Positions 1 through 9,078 of a DNA stretch of 42,780 nucleotides are shown piece by piece. The DNA lies in the NCBI RefSeq assembly GCF_014643515.1, contig NZ_BMJP01000008.1, positions 1 to 42,780 on the forward strand, read 5' to 3'. The notes under the pieces were generated by a model. That model was not told the origin of the DNA. It saw only the letters and a program-made list of their open reading frames with translations, and ran no database searches. How positions within the stretch are numbered: the stretch's first letter is position 1; each line of letters begins with the position of its first letter. Origin of the DNA: Sphingomonas prati. GTDB lineage: Bacteria; Pseudomonadota; Alphaproteobacteria; Sphingomonadales; Sphingomonadaceae. A program made the translations under genes and the position numbers.

Positions 1-2
1 AC

Positions 3-1733
3 ACGCCAAACGCCAACTTCAATGGCGCCGATACGATCAGCTATACGGTCGTGGACGGTCGCGGCGGAAGTGCTTCGGCAAGCGTCGCGGTCACGGTCAC
101 GGCGGGCAATGACGCGCCGGTCGCTGCTAACGATACCGCGATTGTCTCAGAGGATGGGAGAATCATGCTGGCCGTGCTGGCGAACGACCGTGACGCCGAT
201 GGCGATCGGTTGACGGTGACGACGGCGACAGCAACCAACGGTATTGTCGTGGTCAACCCCGACGGTACGCTGACTTACTCGCCGGCGACAAATTTCAACG
301 GGACGGATGTTATCCGCTATACCGTGTCCGATGGGCGTGGCGGGACCAGTACTGCAAGCGTCATGGTGTCGGTTGACGCCGTAAACGACGCACCAATTGC
401 GATTGACGATGTTGCCACAACCCGTCAGGACACATTCGTTCGCATCTCCGTCTTGGCAAACGACCGTGATGTCGATGGCGACGCTCTGACCCTCGGCACG
501 GCCAGTGCAGCCAACGGTACGGTTGTTATCAATGCCGATGGCACGCTGACCTACACGCCAAGAGCCGGATTCAGCGGACCGGACACGATCACCTACAACG
601 TGTTGGATGCCCGCGGCGGCAATGCCGGTGCGAGTGTCGCGGTTGGCGTCGCGGCGCGTCTCAACGGTGCGCCGGTCGATGCCGGGGAAACGGTGGCAGC
701 GGTGGCGGGCCAACCGGTCACGGTCGATGTGCTGGCCAATGCCTCCGATCCCGATGGCGATCGCCTGAGCATCGCATCGGCAACAGCCGACCGCGGCAGC
801 GTGACAATCAACGCCGACGGGACGCTGACCTATCTGGCCGACCCAACGTTCGACGGTATCGCGGTAGTCACCTACGTCGTCGTAGACGCGGCGGGCGAAC
901 GTACGACCTCGACCCTGACGGTTGTGGTAGGCGCTGCGCCGACCGCCGATGTGAGCCAGTTGCTCGCCATCGGTCGTCCCGGGATGATTCTGCCGCGCGC
1001 GGACGCTACTAGCCTGACGAGTCCTCTCGTTAGCTTCATCGCTACCGACCCTATTCTGCTCAATTCGATCAAGGAGATCCGATCGCTCGGTGGTCTCGCC
1101 GACCTGACCGACGGTGTGAGCGCTGAAGGGCCGATCCTTGATGCGGTGAACGAACTGATGCCGCTGAACGGCATCGGCACGTCTGCTATCAACGGCTCGC
1201 CGGTCGGGGACGAGGTCGCGCGGATCGAGCGGCGGACCGACCTTCGCGTCGGCCTAAGCCGGCTGTTTGACCGCCGCTTCGACGACTTCGCGGTCGAAGG
1301 GCTGACCGGCTTCTCGGTCCGGACGCAGGGCGACGGCGAGATCGTGATTGAATCGGTCGTCCGTCACCGCACGATCTACGTCGAGGTTCGTGACGCCGAG
1401 GTTGGTGACGACGCGCCGTTCGTTGAGTTCAGGTTACGCATGACCGACGGTCGGGCACTGCCCGACTGGATCCGCTTCGACTCCCGCGGCCTCGCCATCA
1501 TCGAGACGCCGCCCGATGCAGAAACCATCCGCCTGATCGTCCGTGCGGTGCGGGCAGACAACAGCTATGTCGATACCGGTGTTGTCATTCAGGGCGCGAC
1601 GGGCGAAATCCAACTGGATCCCGCCGCCATGGGCCGGACGCAATCAAGTGCCCCGTCACTGGACGCGTTGGCACTGGCCGAGGCGACCATGGCCGCCCGT
1701 GAAGCGGCCCGATTGACGGCAGCATTCGGATGA
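3..1733 (+). CDS. Giant tandem cadherin/Ig-like repeat surface protein, C-terminal part (5' end outside window)
   Basis: The frame is already open at base 3, so the gene starts upstream. About 310 codons consist of tandem units of roughly 92 residues. Each has the pattern N-D-A-P...D, V-L-A-N-D-x-D-x-D-G-D, N-G-T...DGTLTY and F-x-G-x-D-x-I-x-Y-x-V-x-D-x-x-G. This is the signature of the tandem-95/cadherin-like repeat family found in large secreted adhesins; the D-x-D-x-D segments fit calcium-binding linkers. The final ~260 residues are non-repetitive and end in an Ala-rich helix-like tail (near ALALAEATMAAREAARL), the place where type I substrates usually carry their secretion signal. The TGA stop overlaps an ATG of the next frame, so it is probably cotranscribed with the exporter genes that follow. 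The product is likely an exported adhesin or biofilm matrix protein. The substrate role is inferred from context. Confidence 0.85.
   Translation, partial: TPNANFNGADTISYTVVDGRGGSASASVAVTVTAGNDAPVAANDTAIVSEDGRIMLAVLANDRDADGDRLTVTTATATNGIVVVNPDGTLTYSPATNFNGTDVIRYTVSDGRGGTSTASVMVSVDAVNDAPIAIDDVATTRQDTFVRISVLANDRDVDGDALTLGTASAANGTVVINADGTLTYTPRAGFSGPDTITYNVLDARGGNAGASVAVGVAARLNGAPVDAGETVAAVAGQPVTVDVLANASDPDGDRLSIASATADRGSVTINADGTLTYLADPTFDGIAVVTYVVVDAAGERTTSTLTVVVGAAPTADVSQLLAIGRPGMILPRADATSLTSPLVSFIATDPILLNSIKEIRSLGGLADLTDGVSAEGPILDAVNELMPLNGIGTSAINGSPVGDEVARIERRTDLRVGLSRLFDRRFDDFAVEGLTGFSVRTQGDGEIVIESVVRHRTIYVEVRDAEVGDDAPFVEFRLRMTDGRALPDWIRFDSRGLAIIETPPDAETIRLIVRAVRADNSYVDTGVVIQGATGEIQLDPAAMGRTQSSAPSLDALALAEATMAAREAARLTAAFG
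60..930 (+). repeat. Tandem ~280-bp units encoding cadherin-like domains
   Basis: Three full units plus the end of a fourth are recognisable in translation. They start near bases 111, 386 and 665. Units one and two are clearly similar to each other, while the third has lost the NDAP start (it reads NGAPVDAG) and is more diverged. The array presumably continues upstream of the window. Confidence 0.75.
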
Positions 1734-1771
1734 CGAAGACGACCAGCAGACTGAAGGAGAGGGACGTCGTT

Positions 1772-3265
1772 ATGACCAGGCAAGTTTATGTGCCGATCAT
1801 TCTAGCCGGCGCGCTGCTGGGTGGCTGCTCGGTCACTCCGAAACCGTTGACGTTAAGTGAACTGACGACGCGCGCGACCGCCAATGTCGCGGCCGTCGCA
1901 GTCGACCAAGAGCCGGTCATCAGCGCGATCAGCTTGTACGAGGCGATGGCGCGCGCGCTGAAATACAATCTCGACTACAAGGTCGAAATGATGGAAGAAG
2001 CGCTGAAGTCGCGCGAACTCGATCTGACGCGCTACGACATGTTGCCGCAACTCGTGGCGACCGGGGGCTATGCGGGTCGCAACAACTTTGCGGGCGCGAG
2101 TTCGCTATCGCTGCTGTCGGGACGCCAGTCGCTCGAACCATCGACCTCGCAGGAACGCAACATATTTACCGGCGACCTGACGCTTAGCTGGGACGTACTC
2201 GATTTCGGTCTGTCGTATGTACGCGCTAAGCAAAAAGGCGACGAAGTGCTGATCGCGATGGAACGGCGGCGCAAGGTGTCGAACCGCATCATCGAAGATG
2301 TCCGCGTCGCCTATTGGCGAGCGGTCAGCGCTGAGCGTCTGATCGTTAAGTTGCGCCAGCTTGAAGTAAGTGTTTCGACGACCCTCAGCAATTCCGAGAA
2401 GCTTGCCACCCGCCGGCTGTCCGCACCGCTGACCGCGCTGACCTACCAGCGTGAGCTGATCGACATCCAAGCCGAGATCCGCCGGCTGCAGCGCGAACTA
2501 GTAGTCGCGAAGTCGCAGCTAGCCGCATTGATGAACCTGACCCCCGGAACGCCGTTTGCATTGCAGTTGCCCAAGCGTGAAGGTGTTCCGCCGACTTTCG
2601 CGATGGACAACAATGCTATGGTGTTAACCGCGCTGCGCAACCGCGCCGAACTACGTGAAGTGTCTTACCGCGAGCGTATCAACAAGCGTGAGCTCGACGC
2701 GGCGCTGCTGAGCGTCCTGCCCAGCTTCCGTGCCATCGTCGGGGTCAACGCTGATTCAAACGACTTCCTCTTCAACAACGACTGGATCAACTACGGCGCG
2801 CGGGCGAGCTTCAACCTGCTCAACGTGTTCCGCCTGCCTGCTCAGAAGCGCGCGGTCGAGGCACAGGCGACCATGATCCGTCAGCGCGAACTTGCGCTGA
2901 CGATGGCGGTAATGACGCAGATCTACGTATCTCGCGCGCGCTACATGCACTTGACGAACGAGCTAGCAACCGCCGCGAAGCAGAACCAGGTACAGGGTAA
3001 GATCATGTACCAGATTCGGTCCGGCCACACCGCTGGCGCAATCAGCCAGCAGACGCTGCTACGCGAGGAAATGAACACTTTGGTAAACGAAGTTAAGTAT
3101 GATCTCGCCTATGCCGAGGTGCAGAACGCCTACGCGAATCTGTATTCGGCAATGGGGGTGGATCATTTCAGCCCCGATGTGACCGGGCGTGAGCCCGTTG
3201 GTACGTTGGCGGCTTCGCTAACGCGTCTATGGAACGAGCGTGAAACCGCGCTCAAGCTGGATTGA
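1772..3265 (+). CDS. TolC-family outer-membrane efflux lipoprotein
   Basis: This is a 497-residue TolC/OEP-type outer-membrane channel. From the ATG at 1772 the product starts MTRQVYVPIILAGALLGGC, a lipoprotein signal with lipobox LGGC and acylated Cys19. An in-frame ATG at 1730 would add 14 charged residues before the signal and overlaps the previous stop, but an AAGGAGAGG ribosome site at about 1754 supports 1772. The body has the long Ala/Arg/Glu-rich helices and the two-fold repeat of the family (SYVRAKQKGDEV... and LNVFRLPAQKRAVEAQA...). It would give the trans-periplasmic duct for the surface protein encoded just upstream. The next gene starts 7 bases after the stop. An ordinary drug-efflux duct is the alternative, but the neighbours favour protein export. 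Confidence 0.88.
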   Translation: MTRQVYVPIILAGALLGGCSVTPKPLTLSELTTRATANVAAVAVDQEPVISAISLYEAMARALKYNLDYKVEMMEEALKSRELDLTRYDMLPQLVATGGYAGRNNFAGASSLSLLSGRQSLEPSTSQERNIFTGDLTLSWDVLDFGLSYVRAKQKGDEVLIAMERRRKVSNRIIEDVRVAYWRAVSAERLIVKLRQLEVSVSTTLSNSEKLATRRLSAPLTALTYQRELIDIQAEIRRLQRELVVAKSQLAALMNLTPGTPFALQLPKREGVPPTFAMDNNAMVLTALRNRAELREVSYRERINKRELDAALLSVLPSFRAIVGVNADSNDFLFNNDWINYGARASFNLLNVFRLPAQKRAVEAQATMIRQRELALTMAVMTQIYVSRARYMHLTNELATAAKQNQVQGKIMYQIRSGHTAGAISQQTLLREEMNTLVNEVKYDLAYAEVQNAYANLYSAMGVDHFSPDVTGREPVGTLAASLTRLWNERETALKLD

Positions 3266-3271
3266 CGAGCG

Positions 3272-4195
3272 ATGGATCAGGATAACGAGTTCCGGACGAC
3301 GGTCCGCGCTGCCCGACGTGGATCCGGTACCGGTGCGAAGTGGCTGGCGGGGGCCGCCATCGTCGCCGTTGCCGGCGTGTCGGTCGCGCTTGCCACGAGC
3401 AATCCCGAACCACGCTGGCCGACCGACGCGCCGCGGGTCGCCGAGACACAAAAGAAGTTGGCCGCAACCGCGCCCGCACCGGTCGCTCACGCTGCCACTC
3501 GCTCCGCGCCCGAAACCGAAGCGCGCGGCGTCATCCAGTCGCAGGCGGAAGCCGTCATCGCGTCGCGGATTACCGCTCGAATCACCTCCATGCCCTACAA
3601 GCTCGGCCAGAGTTTCGGCAGCGGGGCGGTGCTTGCGAGCTTCGACTGTTCGCAGGCCCGTGCGCAGCTGAACGCGGCCAATGCAGCCACCGCTGCCTAT
3701 CGCAAGACCTATGAAACTAATGTTGAACTCGACGCCTACAAGGCGATCGGCACGAACGACGTAGCGGTCTCCAAAGCCAACATGGCCAAGGCCGCGGCCG
3801 AGGCGACCGCGATTTCAAGCGGGTTGACCGATTGCGCGATCCGGGCACCGTTTGCCGGCCGCGTTGTCGAGCAGGTGGCGCACCAGCACGAGGTCGCCGC
3901 CAGCGGCGCACCACTGATGAAGATTCAGAACGGCAACGAACTAGAAGTACAGTTGATCGTGCCTAGCCGCTGGCTAACCTGGCTAACCCCGGGCACGCCG
4001 TTCCGATTCAAGATCGACGAGACCGGCGCGACGCTGAACGCGAGCATCACGCGGCTCGGCGCCTCGGTCGATCCGGTCAGCAAGACGTTGCGGGTAATCG
4101 GCTTCCTCAATCGCGGGACCGGCACCGTGCTTCCCGGTATGAGCGGCAGCGCCCAGTTCGATATGCCGACGGCGAGCGATGGCAAGCAGAGCTGA
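3272..4195 (+). CDS. Periplasmic adaptor (membrane fusion protein), RND/HlyD type
   Basis: This 307-residue adaptor has an N-terminal cytoplasmic stretch, one membrane anchor at about residues 25-43 (WLAGAAIVAVAGVSVALA), a Pro/Ala-rich linker, then the split lipoyl domain and short alpha-hairpin. The second lipoyl half reads DCAIRAPFAGRVVEQ...HEVAASGAPLMKI. Beta-barrel segments follow, ending in LPGMSGSAQFDMP, which is typical of the RND-adaptor membrane-proximal domain. It should bridge the inner-membrane component to the TolC-like duct. The ATG lies 7 bases after the previous stop with only a weak ribosome site, suggesting translational coupling. Its hairpin is short compared with HlyD of classical type I systems. 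Confidence 0.85.
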   Translation: MDQDNEFRTTVRAARRGSGTGAKWLAGAAIVAVAGVSVALATSNPEPRWPTDAPRVAETQKKLAATAPAPVAHAATRSAPETEARGVIQSQAEAVIASRITARITSMPYKLGQSFGSGAVLASFDCSQARAQLNAANAATAAYRKTYETNVELDAYKAIGTNDVAVSKANMAKAAAEATAISSGLTDCAIRAPFAGRVVEQVAHQHEVAASGAPLMKIQNGNELEVQLIVPSRWLTWLTPGTPFRFKIDETGATLNASITRLGASVDPVSKTLRVIGFLNRGTGTVLPGMSGSAQFDMPTASDGKQS

Positions 4196-4196
4196 A

Positions 4197-5537
4197 ATGA
4201 GCTGGGTACCGCGTACCGCTCCGGGCGATTCCGCCAGCCTTGTCGCCCTGCTTCAGTATGAAGCGGACCTGCGTCGCCAAGCAACCGAAATAGAACTCAT
4301 CTATTTCCTAGCGAACGAAACCCGCCGGCTGATCGATTACGGGCAGTTATTCGTGCTGCAGATTCCAAGGGTCCGCGACGCGATGCAGGTTGTCACGGCA
4401 TCAGGCCTCGCCATGATCGACCGAAATGCACCACTCATCCATGAGATCGAGCGTGCCGTTGATCGTGCGCGTTCGGCGAATGGCGATGGCGCGATGGCGA
4501 TCGATGCACATATCGTTGATACCAACGTGTCCTTTGCCGATTTCCCGTTCGCGCATCTCTACTTCCAGCCGCTGCACGACATTGTGGGCGAAGCGTTCGC
4601 CGGGTTGCTTATCGCAGGCGACATGCCACTAGAGGAAAAGGACCGGTTCCGCCTCGATCGTATTGCCGATACCGCCGGACATGGCTGGCGCGCGCTGAAG
4701 GGGCCACGCCCGATCCAACGAGTCCGCAAGATCACGCGCCGTGAGCGCCGGGGAATCGCGGTTGCGTTGGGCGTATTGGCTCTGATCCCCGTTCGCCTCA
4801 GCGCGCTTGCGCCGGTCGAAGTCGTGGCCGATCGCCCGTTTACGCTCAGCGCGCCCTTCTCCGGTGTCATCCAGCGGATTGAGATAGCGCCAAACTCCTT
4901 TGTCAGGACCGGACAGCCGCTGGTGCGGTTCGATGACGTTCGTCCGCGTAACGAACTAACGCTCGCGACCGAGCGGCTGGCGGTGGCGCGCGCGCGGGTC
5001 GAGCGGGCATCGAGTGCGGCGTTCGGTGCCGCAGGAGAATCGCGCGAGATCGCAATCATGCAGGCCGAGCGCGACTTGGCCCAGGCTGAATATGACTATG
5101 CCCGCGACCTGCTCGCGCAATCGGTGCTGAAAGCGCCGCGCAACGGGATTGCGATTTATTCGGATCGGCGCGATTTCGAAGGGCGCGCCGTCAACGTCGG
5201 CGACCCCATCGTCCAGATCACAGACCCGCGGATGATTCGCTATCGCATTGACCTGCCCGCCGCCGAACAGTTTTCGGTTGAACGCGGATCACCGGTTAAG
5301 ATCTGGCTCGACGGCCAGCCGCTGTGGGCCCTCGGCGGTCAGCTCGAAAGCGCGAGCTATGCTGCGCGAAAGACTGCCGGGAATGTTCTCGCCTTTGCGC
5401 TCGTCGCCAAGCCGATTGGCGGCGCGCCTGACATCGGTGCCCGCGGCACCGCGCGGGTGGAGGGCAACTGGGTGCCGCTGATCTATTCCGTGCTGCGCCG
5501 CCCGATCAGTGCGCTGCGCCAGACGATCGGCTATTGA
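4197..5537 (+). CDS. HlyD-family adaptor with a large cytoplasmic N-terminal domain
   Basis: The product is about 446 residues from the ATG at 4197; an ATG at 4179 overlapping the previous gene would add six residues. Residues 15-165 form a soluble alpha/beta region without signal or membrane segment. Its layout (ETRRLIDYGQLFVLQ..., LIAGDMPLEEKDRFRLDRIADTAGHGW) resembles a GAF-like sensor fold, which is a tentative reading. A single membrane helix follows at about 186-206 (GIAVALGVLALIPVRLSALA). Then come a biotinyl-lipoyl half (SAPFSGVIQRIEIAPNSFVRTGQPLVRFD), a helical hairpin, the second half (VLKAPRNGIAIYSDRRDFEGRAVNVGDPIVQI) and a beta-barrel domain. This is the second adaptor in the operon. 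Its cytosolic part could sense or recruit the substrate. The stop overlaps a TTG start of the next frame. Confidence 0.82.
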   Translation: MSWVPRTAPGDSASLVALLQYEADLRRQATEIELIYFLANETRRLIDYGQLFVLQIPRVRDAMQVVTASGLAMIDRNAPLIHEIERAVDRARSANGDGAMAIDAHIVDTNVSFADFPFAHLYFQPLHDIVGEAFAGLLIAGDMPLEEKDRFRLDRIADTAGHGWRALKGPRPIQRVRKITRRERRGIAVALGVLALIPVRLSALAPVEVVADRPFTLSAPFSGVIQRIEIAPNSFVRTGQPLVRFDDVRPRNELTLATERLAVARARVERASSAAFGAAGESREIAIMQAERDLAQAEYDYARDLLAQSVLKAPRNGIAIYSDRRDFEGRAVNVGDPIVQITDPRMIRYRIDLPAAEQFSVERGSPVKIWLDGQPLWALGGQLESASYAARKTAGNVLAFALVAKPIGGAPDIGARGTARVEGNWVPLIYSVLRRPISALRQTIGY

Positions 5538-5545
5538 GCGCAGCC

Positions 5546-7681
5546 ATGCCGACTATCGTTCAGGTACCTGACTTGCCGCTGCCCCCGCTGCGACAGGAAT
5601 TGCGGATCGAGCGCGGGGCGCCGCTGGTCAGCGGCGCCCCGAGTTGGACGATCTTTGATCCCGTCCGCCACATGTTCTTTCAAATCGGGCAGACCGAGAT
5701 GGCGATCCTGTCCCTGTGGCGCGGCCGGTCGGCGCCCGCGCTTGGGGCCGAACTCCGACGTCAGGGCTATGCGGGCGAGGCCGCCGACGGGGCGTTAAAG
5801 TCGATGATCCAATTCTGCTTCGCAAACGGACTGACCCAACGTCCGGCGGGTGATGCGGTACAGTCGCTGACCGCGCAGCGCGAGCGCAGCAGGCGCGACT
5901 GGTGGCGTTGGATGCTCGACAACTACCTGTTCTTCCGCGTGCCCTTGGTGCGGCCAAGCGCGTTCCTCGAACGAACGGTGTCGCGCGTCGCGCCGCTGTG
6001 GTCGCAAGTCGCCCTGCTGGTCTTTCTGGCCGCGGGTGTCCTGGGCCTCCTACTTGTGTCGCGGCAGTGGGACGCGTTCATTGGCTCTTTCCTGTACTTC
6101 TTCTCGCTTGAAGGTGCAATTGCTTACGGGTTTTCGCTGATCCTGGTGAAGCTTGTCCACGAACTAGGGCATGCCTATACCGCAACCCACTTCGGGTGCC
6201 GCGTGCCGACGATGGGGGTCAGTTTCCTCGTCATGATGCCCGTACTCTATACCGATACGACCTCGGCCTGGCGGCTGCGGTCGCGGCGCGAGCGGTTGCT
6301 GATCGACTGCGCCGGGGTGACGGCCGAACTGATGCTGGCGACGGTTGCGGTGCTGGCGTGGCTCGCGCTGCCCGACGGGATCCTGCGCAGCGTCGCCTTC
6401 ATTGTCGGGACGACCAGCTGGATCATGACGCTGGTTGTCAACCTCAACCCGTTCATGCGGTTCGACGGCTATTACCTGCTGTCGGATATGCTCGGCGTCC
6501 CCAACCTGCAGATGCGGTCGTTTGCACTGGGACGCTGGTGGCTGCGGGAGCGACTGTTCGACCTGAGCGAGCCGCGACCGGAAGTCCTGCCCAACCCCGT
6601 CCATCTCGGGCTAATTGCCTACGCGTTCGCCACTTGGCTGTACCGGCTGGTGCTGTATGTCGGCATCGCGCTTCTAGTTTATCACTTTTTCTTCAAAGCG
6701 CTGGGAATCCTACTGTTCGCGGTTGAGATGGTCGTTTTTATCGGTCGGCCGATTTGGCACGAGATGCAAGCATGGCATGACCGCGCGTCCGCGATCCGAC
6801 ATCGAGGCCGCCATCGCTGGTGGCTTTGGCTTACCGGCGGTACAATTCTACTGCTCGCGCTGCCGATTAAGCGTCATATAACAGCTCCAGCGGTGATGGT
6901 CACGATTGGCGACACGCCGCTAGTTGCGGGCGACGTCGCGCGGATCGAGACTGTTCATGTGACATCGGGCCAGCGGGTGCGCGCAGGGACCGCATTATTT
7001 ACGCTGGCATCGCCCGACCTCGACCGGCAGATCGCCCGGCGCGGGGTCACGCTGACGCGGATCGAGGCTCAGTTGGCCCGCGCGATGGCCGACGCGCAGG
7101 ACCTGTCGAACCGTGCGGTGCTGGAACGCGAACGCATCGCCGAGCGCGATGCGCTGGCGGGATTAGAGACGCGGCGGACAAAACTTGTCCTGCGCGCCGA
7201 TACCGACGGCATGATCGTGGACCTTGATCTCGGCCTCCACCGCGGGCGCTGGTTGAACGGGAGCGAGATCCTTGCCCGACTCGTCACGCCAGGGTTTCGC
7301 GACGTCCAGGCTTATGTCGCGGAAAAGGACATCCGCCTCATCAAAATAGGCGCAACTGGCCGGTTTATCCCGAACGACCCGACGCAGCGGTCATACCGGG
7401 TCCGCCTGGTTGAACGCACGCACGGTGCAGCCGAGCGTATCGACCGTGAGGAACTCGCTTCGGTCAACGGCGGGCCAGTGGCAGTGACCGAGATGAATGG
7501 CGCACTCATCCCGAACTCGGCCAATTATCGAGTGCGCTTAGCGGCTGAAATCACCGAAAAAGTCCCAAATTTTGAACAGATCGTGCCCGGAAGGGTTGTC
7601 ATCGCGGCTGATCCGACGTCACCATTGCTTGATGTGCTTTCGCGAATTACCCGGACTTATCGAGCTGAAGCAGGGGGCTAG
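5546..7681 (+). CDS. PqqD-like / M50 zinc metalloprotease / HlyD fusion membrane protein
   Basis: The ATG at 5546 gives 711 residues; a TTG at 5534 overlapping the previous stop would add four. Residues ~20-95 resemble a PqqD-type peptide-binding domain (SWTIFDPVRHMFFQIGQTE). A polytopic membrane core follows with the M50 site-2-protease signature HELGH at residues 205-209 and the third-ligand motif NPFMRFDGYYLL (Asp307). Further membrane helices lie near 360-440. The C-terminal ~250 residues are HlyD-like: a lipoyl half (IETVHVTSGQRVRAGTALFTL), a short coiled hairpin, a second half (LVLRADTDGMIVDLDLG) and a barrel. All metal-ligand positions are present, so an active enzyme is possible. As no ATPase or RND pump is encoded nearby, this is the best candidate for the inner-membrane component of the exporter. 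The fusion is seen in the sequence; the export role is inferred. Confidence 0.85.
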   Translation: MPTIVQVPDLPLPPLRQELRIERGAPLVSGAPSWTIFDPVRHMFFQIGQTEMAILSLWRGRSAPALGAELRRQGYAGEAADGALKSMIQFCFANGLTQRPAGDAVQSLTAQRERSRRDWWRWMLDNYLFFRVPLVRPSAFLERTVSRVAPLWSQVALLVFLAAGVLGLLLVSRQWDAFIGSFLYFFSLEGAIAYGFSLILVKLVHELGHAYTATHFGCRVPTMGVSFLVMMPVLYTDTTSAWRLRSRRERLLIDCAGVTAELMLATVAVLAWLALPDGILRSVAFIVGTTSWIMTLVVNLNPFMRFDGYYLLSDMLGVPNLQMRSFALGRWWLRERLFDLSEPRPEVLPNPVHLGLIAYAFATWLYRLVLYVGIALLVYHFFFKALGILLFAVEMVVFIGRPIWHEMQAWHDRASAIRHRGRHRWWLWLTGGTILLLALPIKRHITAPAVMVTIGDTPLVAGDVARIETVHVTSGQRVRAGTALFTLASPDLDRQIARRGVTLTRIEAQLARAMADAQDLSNRAVLERERIAERDALAGLETRRTKLVLRADTDGMIVDLDLGLHRGRWLNGSEILARLVTPGFRDVQAYVAEKDIRLIKIGATGRFIPNDPTQRSYRVRLVERTHGAAERIDREELASVNGGPVAVTEMNGALIPNSANYRVRLAAEITEKVPNFEQIVPGRVVIAADPTSPLLDVLSRITRTYRAEAGG

Positions 7682-8104
7682 TCTGAGACTGACGGCTATC
7701 GTTCAAAGGGACCTCATCTCTGGTTTATTCTTTATTCCATTTAAATTAGAGCGCGAGATGGGACGAGAATAAAGACGTAGAGGTTAATGATGTTCATGAG
7801 TATTATGATATTTGGCAGAATTGGTCTATAAAGAACCGCTAATAATCGAAGCGATGAAACTGGTTCGATAGCGCTTGTCTGGCAGTATGTAGATGCGGGA
7901 GAGATCGCACCCGATCTGTCGCGGTTAACATTTGCTCGTCATTCAGCTAGTACAGTTCACTCATCTTGGGCCTCCTTACGGCGTGTGGATCAGATTGCGG
8001 CGCCCCAATCAATGAGTCCTGATTATTAGCCGAATTTAGCGGTCGACTTGAATTGGTTGAAAAACGTACGCTATGGGCGGCAATAATAGTAGTGGGTCAC
8101 CAGC
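7682..8104 (+). other. Intergenic region, no convincing gene
   Basis: About 420 bases lie between the export operon and the first response regulator. The first ~200 bases are clearly AT-richer than the coding DNA. A stretch around 7850-8028 stays open for about 60 codons and ends in a stop, but it has no start codon or recognised motif and may be a gene remnant. No T-run terminator is obvious behind the operon. Confidence 0.5.
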
Positions 8105-8746
8105 GTGGCGAGTGCGCGCATCCTTATCGTCGACGACCATCCGCTGATCGGCGATGTGTTGAAGCTCGCCATTCATGCCCTCCATCCTCACATACAGGTG
8201 GACGTGGCCAGTTCCGTGGCAGCGGTGGAGGCGATGTGTCCCGAAACTCGGAGCCTGCAGCTGGTCCTGTTGGATTACCGGCTGCCCGACAGTAACGAAT
8301 ATTCCGGGTTATTACGCCTGCAGTATCTACTCGTCGACGTTCCCATCGCGATCATCTCCGGCTTCGAAGACGCCTCGATCATGGAGAGGGCGCGGGTACT
8401 CGGCGCGCAGGGCTTCCTGTCGAAGACGCAGCCGCTGGATCAGCTGGCCGAGATGGTGGATCGGATGCTGGCAGGTGAGCGCGTCTTCCCGCCGCAGAGG
8501 GGGACCGCCCATGAGATCGACGCGGCGCGTGCACTGCTGGAGACGTTATCCGCCGCGCAGTGCCGGGTGCTCCTGGCGCTGGCGCGCGGGCAACTGAACA
8601 GGCAGATCGCATCGGAATTGAATCTGTCGGAAGCGACAACCAAGGCGCATTTGAGGGCAGTCTTCCGCAAGCTTCGCGTGCGGAACCGCACCCAGGCGGT
8701 GCTATCGATCCAGCCGCTGCTTCAAGCGATGGATCAGGCCGGATAG
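8105..8746 (+). CDS. NarL/FixJ-type response regulator, copy 1
   Basis: This 213-residue two-domain regulator starts with GTG. The receiver (residues ~4-120) has the acidic pair Asp10-Asp11 (VDDHP), phospho-acceptor Asp57 (LLDYRLPD) and the conserved Lys in FLSKTQ. The C-terminal LuxR-type helix-turn-helix (~150-205) reads GQLNRQIASELNLSEATTKAHLRAVFRKL. It is one of three close paralogues in the window (others at 14494 and 19191), all beginning MASARILIV. No kinase is adjacent, so its partner is unknown; the HWE kinases further along are candidates. Downstream DNA is a degenerate copy of the region found at 21.6-21.85 kb. Confidence 0.92.
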   Translation: MASARILIVDDHPLIGDVLKLAIHALHPHIQVDVASSVAAVEAMCPETRSLQLVLLDYRLPDSNEYSGLLRLQYLLVDVPIAIISGFEDASIMERARVLGAQGFLSKTQPLDQLAEMVDRMLAGERVFPPQRGTAHEIDAARALLETLSAAQCRVLLALARGQLNRQIASELNLSEATTKAHLRAVFRKLRVRNRTQAVLSIQPLLQAMDQAG

Positions 8747-8786
8747 CGGGATTGGGGGGTAGGCCTCAGGATGCCCGTGCCGTCAC

Positions 8787-9020
8787 GTCTTCCGGCGGAC
8801 GTGCTCCAGCTCCTTTGCCCACATACGTCGCGACAGCTTCTGCAGCGCATGAATTTCAGTGGTTTAACCAATACGACCTCGAGTCAGGGGATTGTAACGA
8901 AGACGGTGATTTACTGAGTATCGATCAACTTCAGCCAACGCCAGCGTCGGGCGGCCCCGTTGAGATACCATCGCAACTGTGGCGGCATACTCCGCCACCA
9001 AGCATTTGCTGCGGTTTTTT
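8787..9020 (+). pseudogene. Decayed copy of the 79-aa gene and leader found at 21745
   Basis: Bases 8886-9015 match the leader and first half of the gene at 21745, including the shared leader TCAGGGGATTGTAAC and the protein start xIDQLQPTP...EIPSQL. The start codon is changed (GTG to CTG at 8914), and about two bases are missing just after the SQL codons, which shifts the frame. Weaker similarity extends upstream to about 8787 (GCGGACGTGCT in both). It is therefore a dead partial copy lying behind response-regulator copy 1. Confidence 0.72.
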
Positions 9021-9078
9021 GCGTAATGCAGACTTTTGAGTCTAGTATCACGCCCCATGCGACGCCGGGGGGCTGAAG

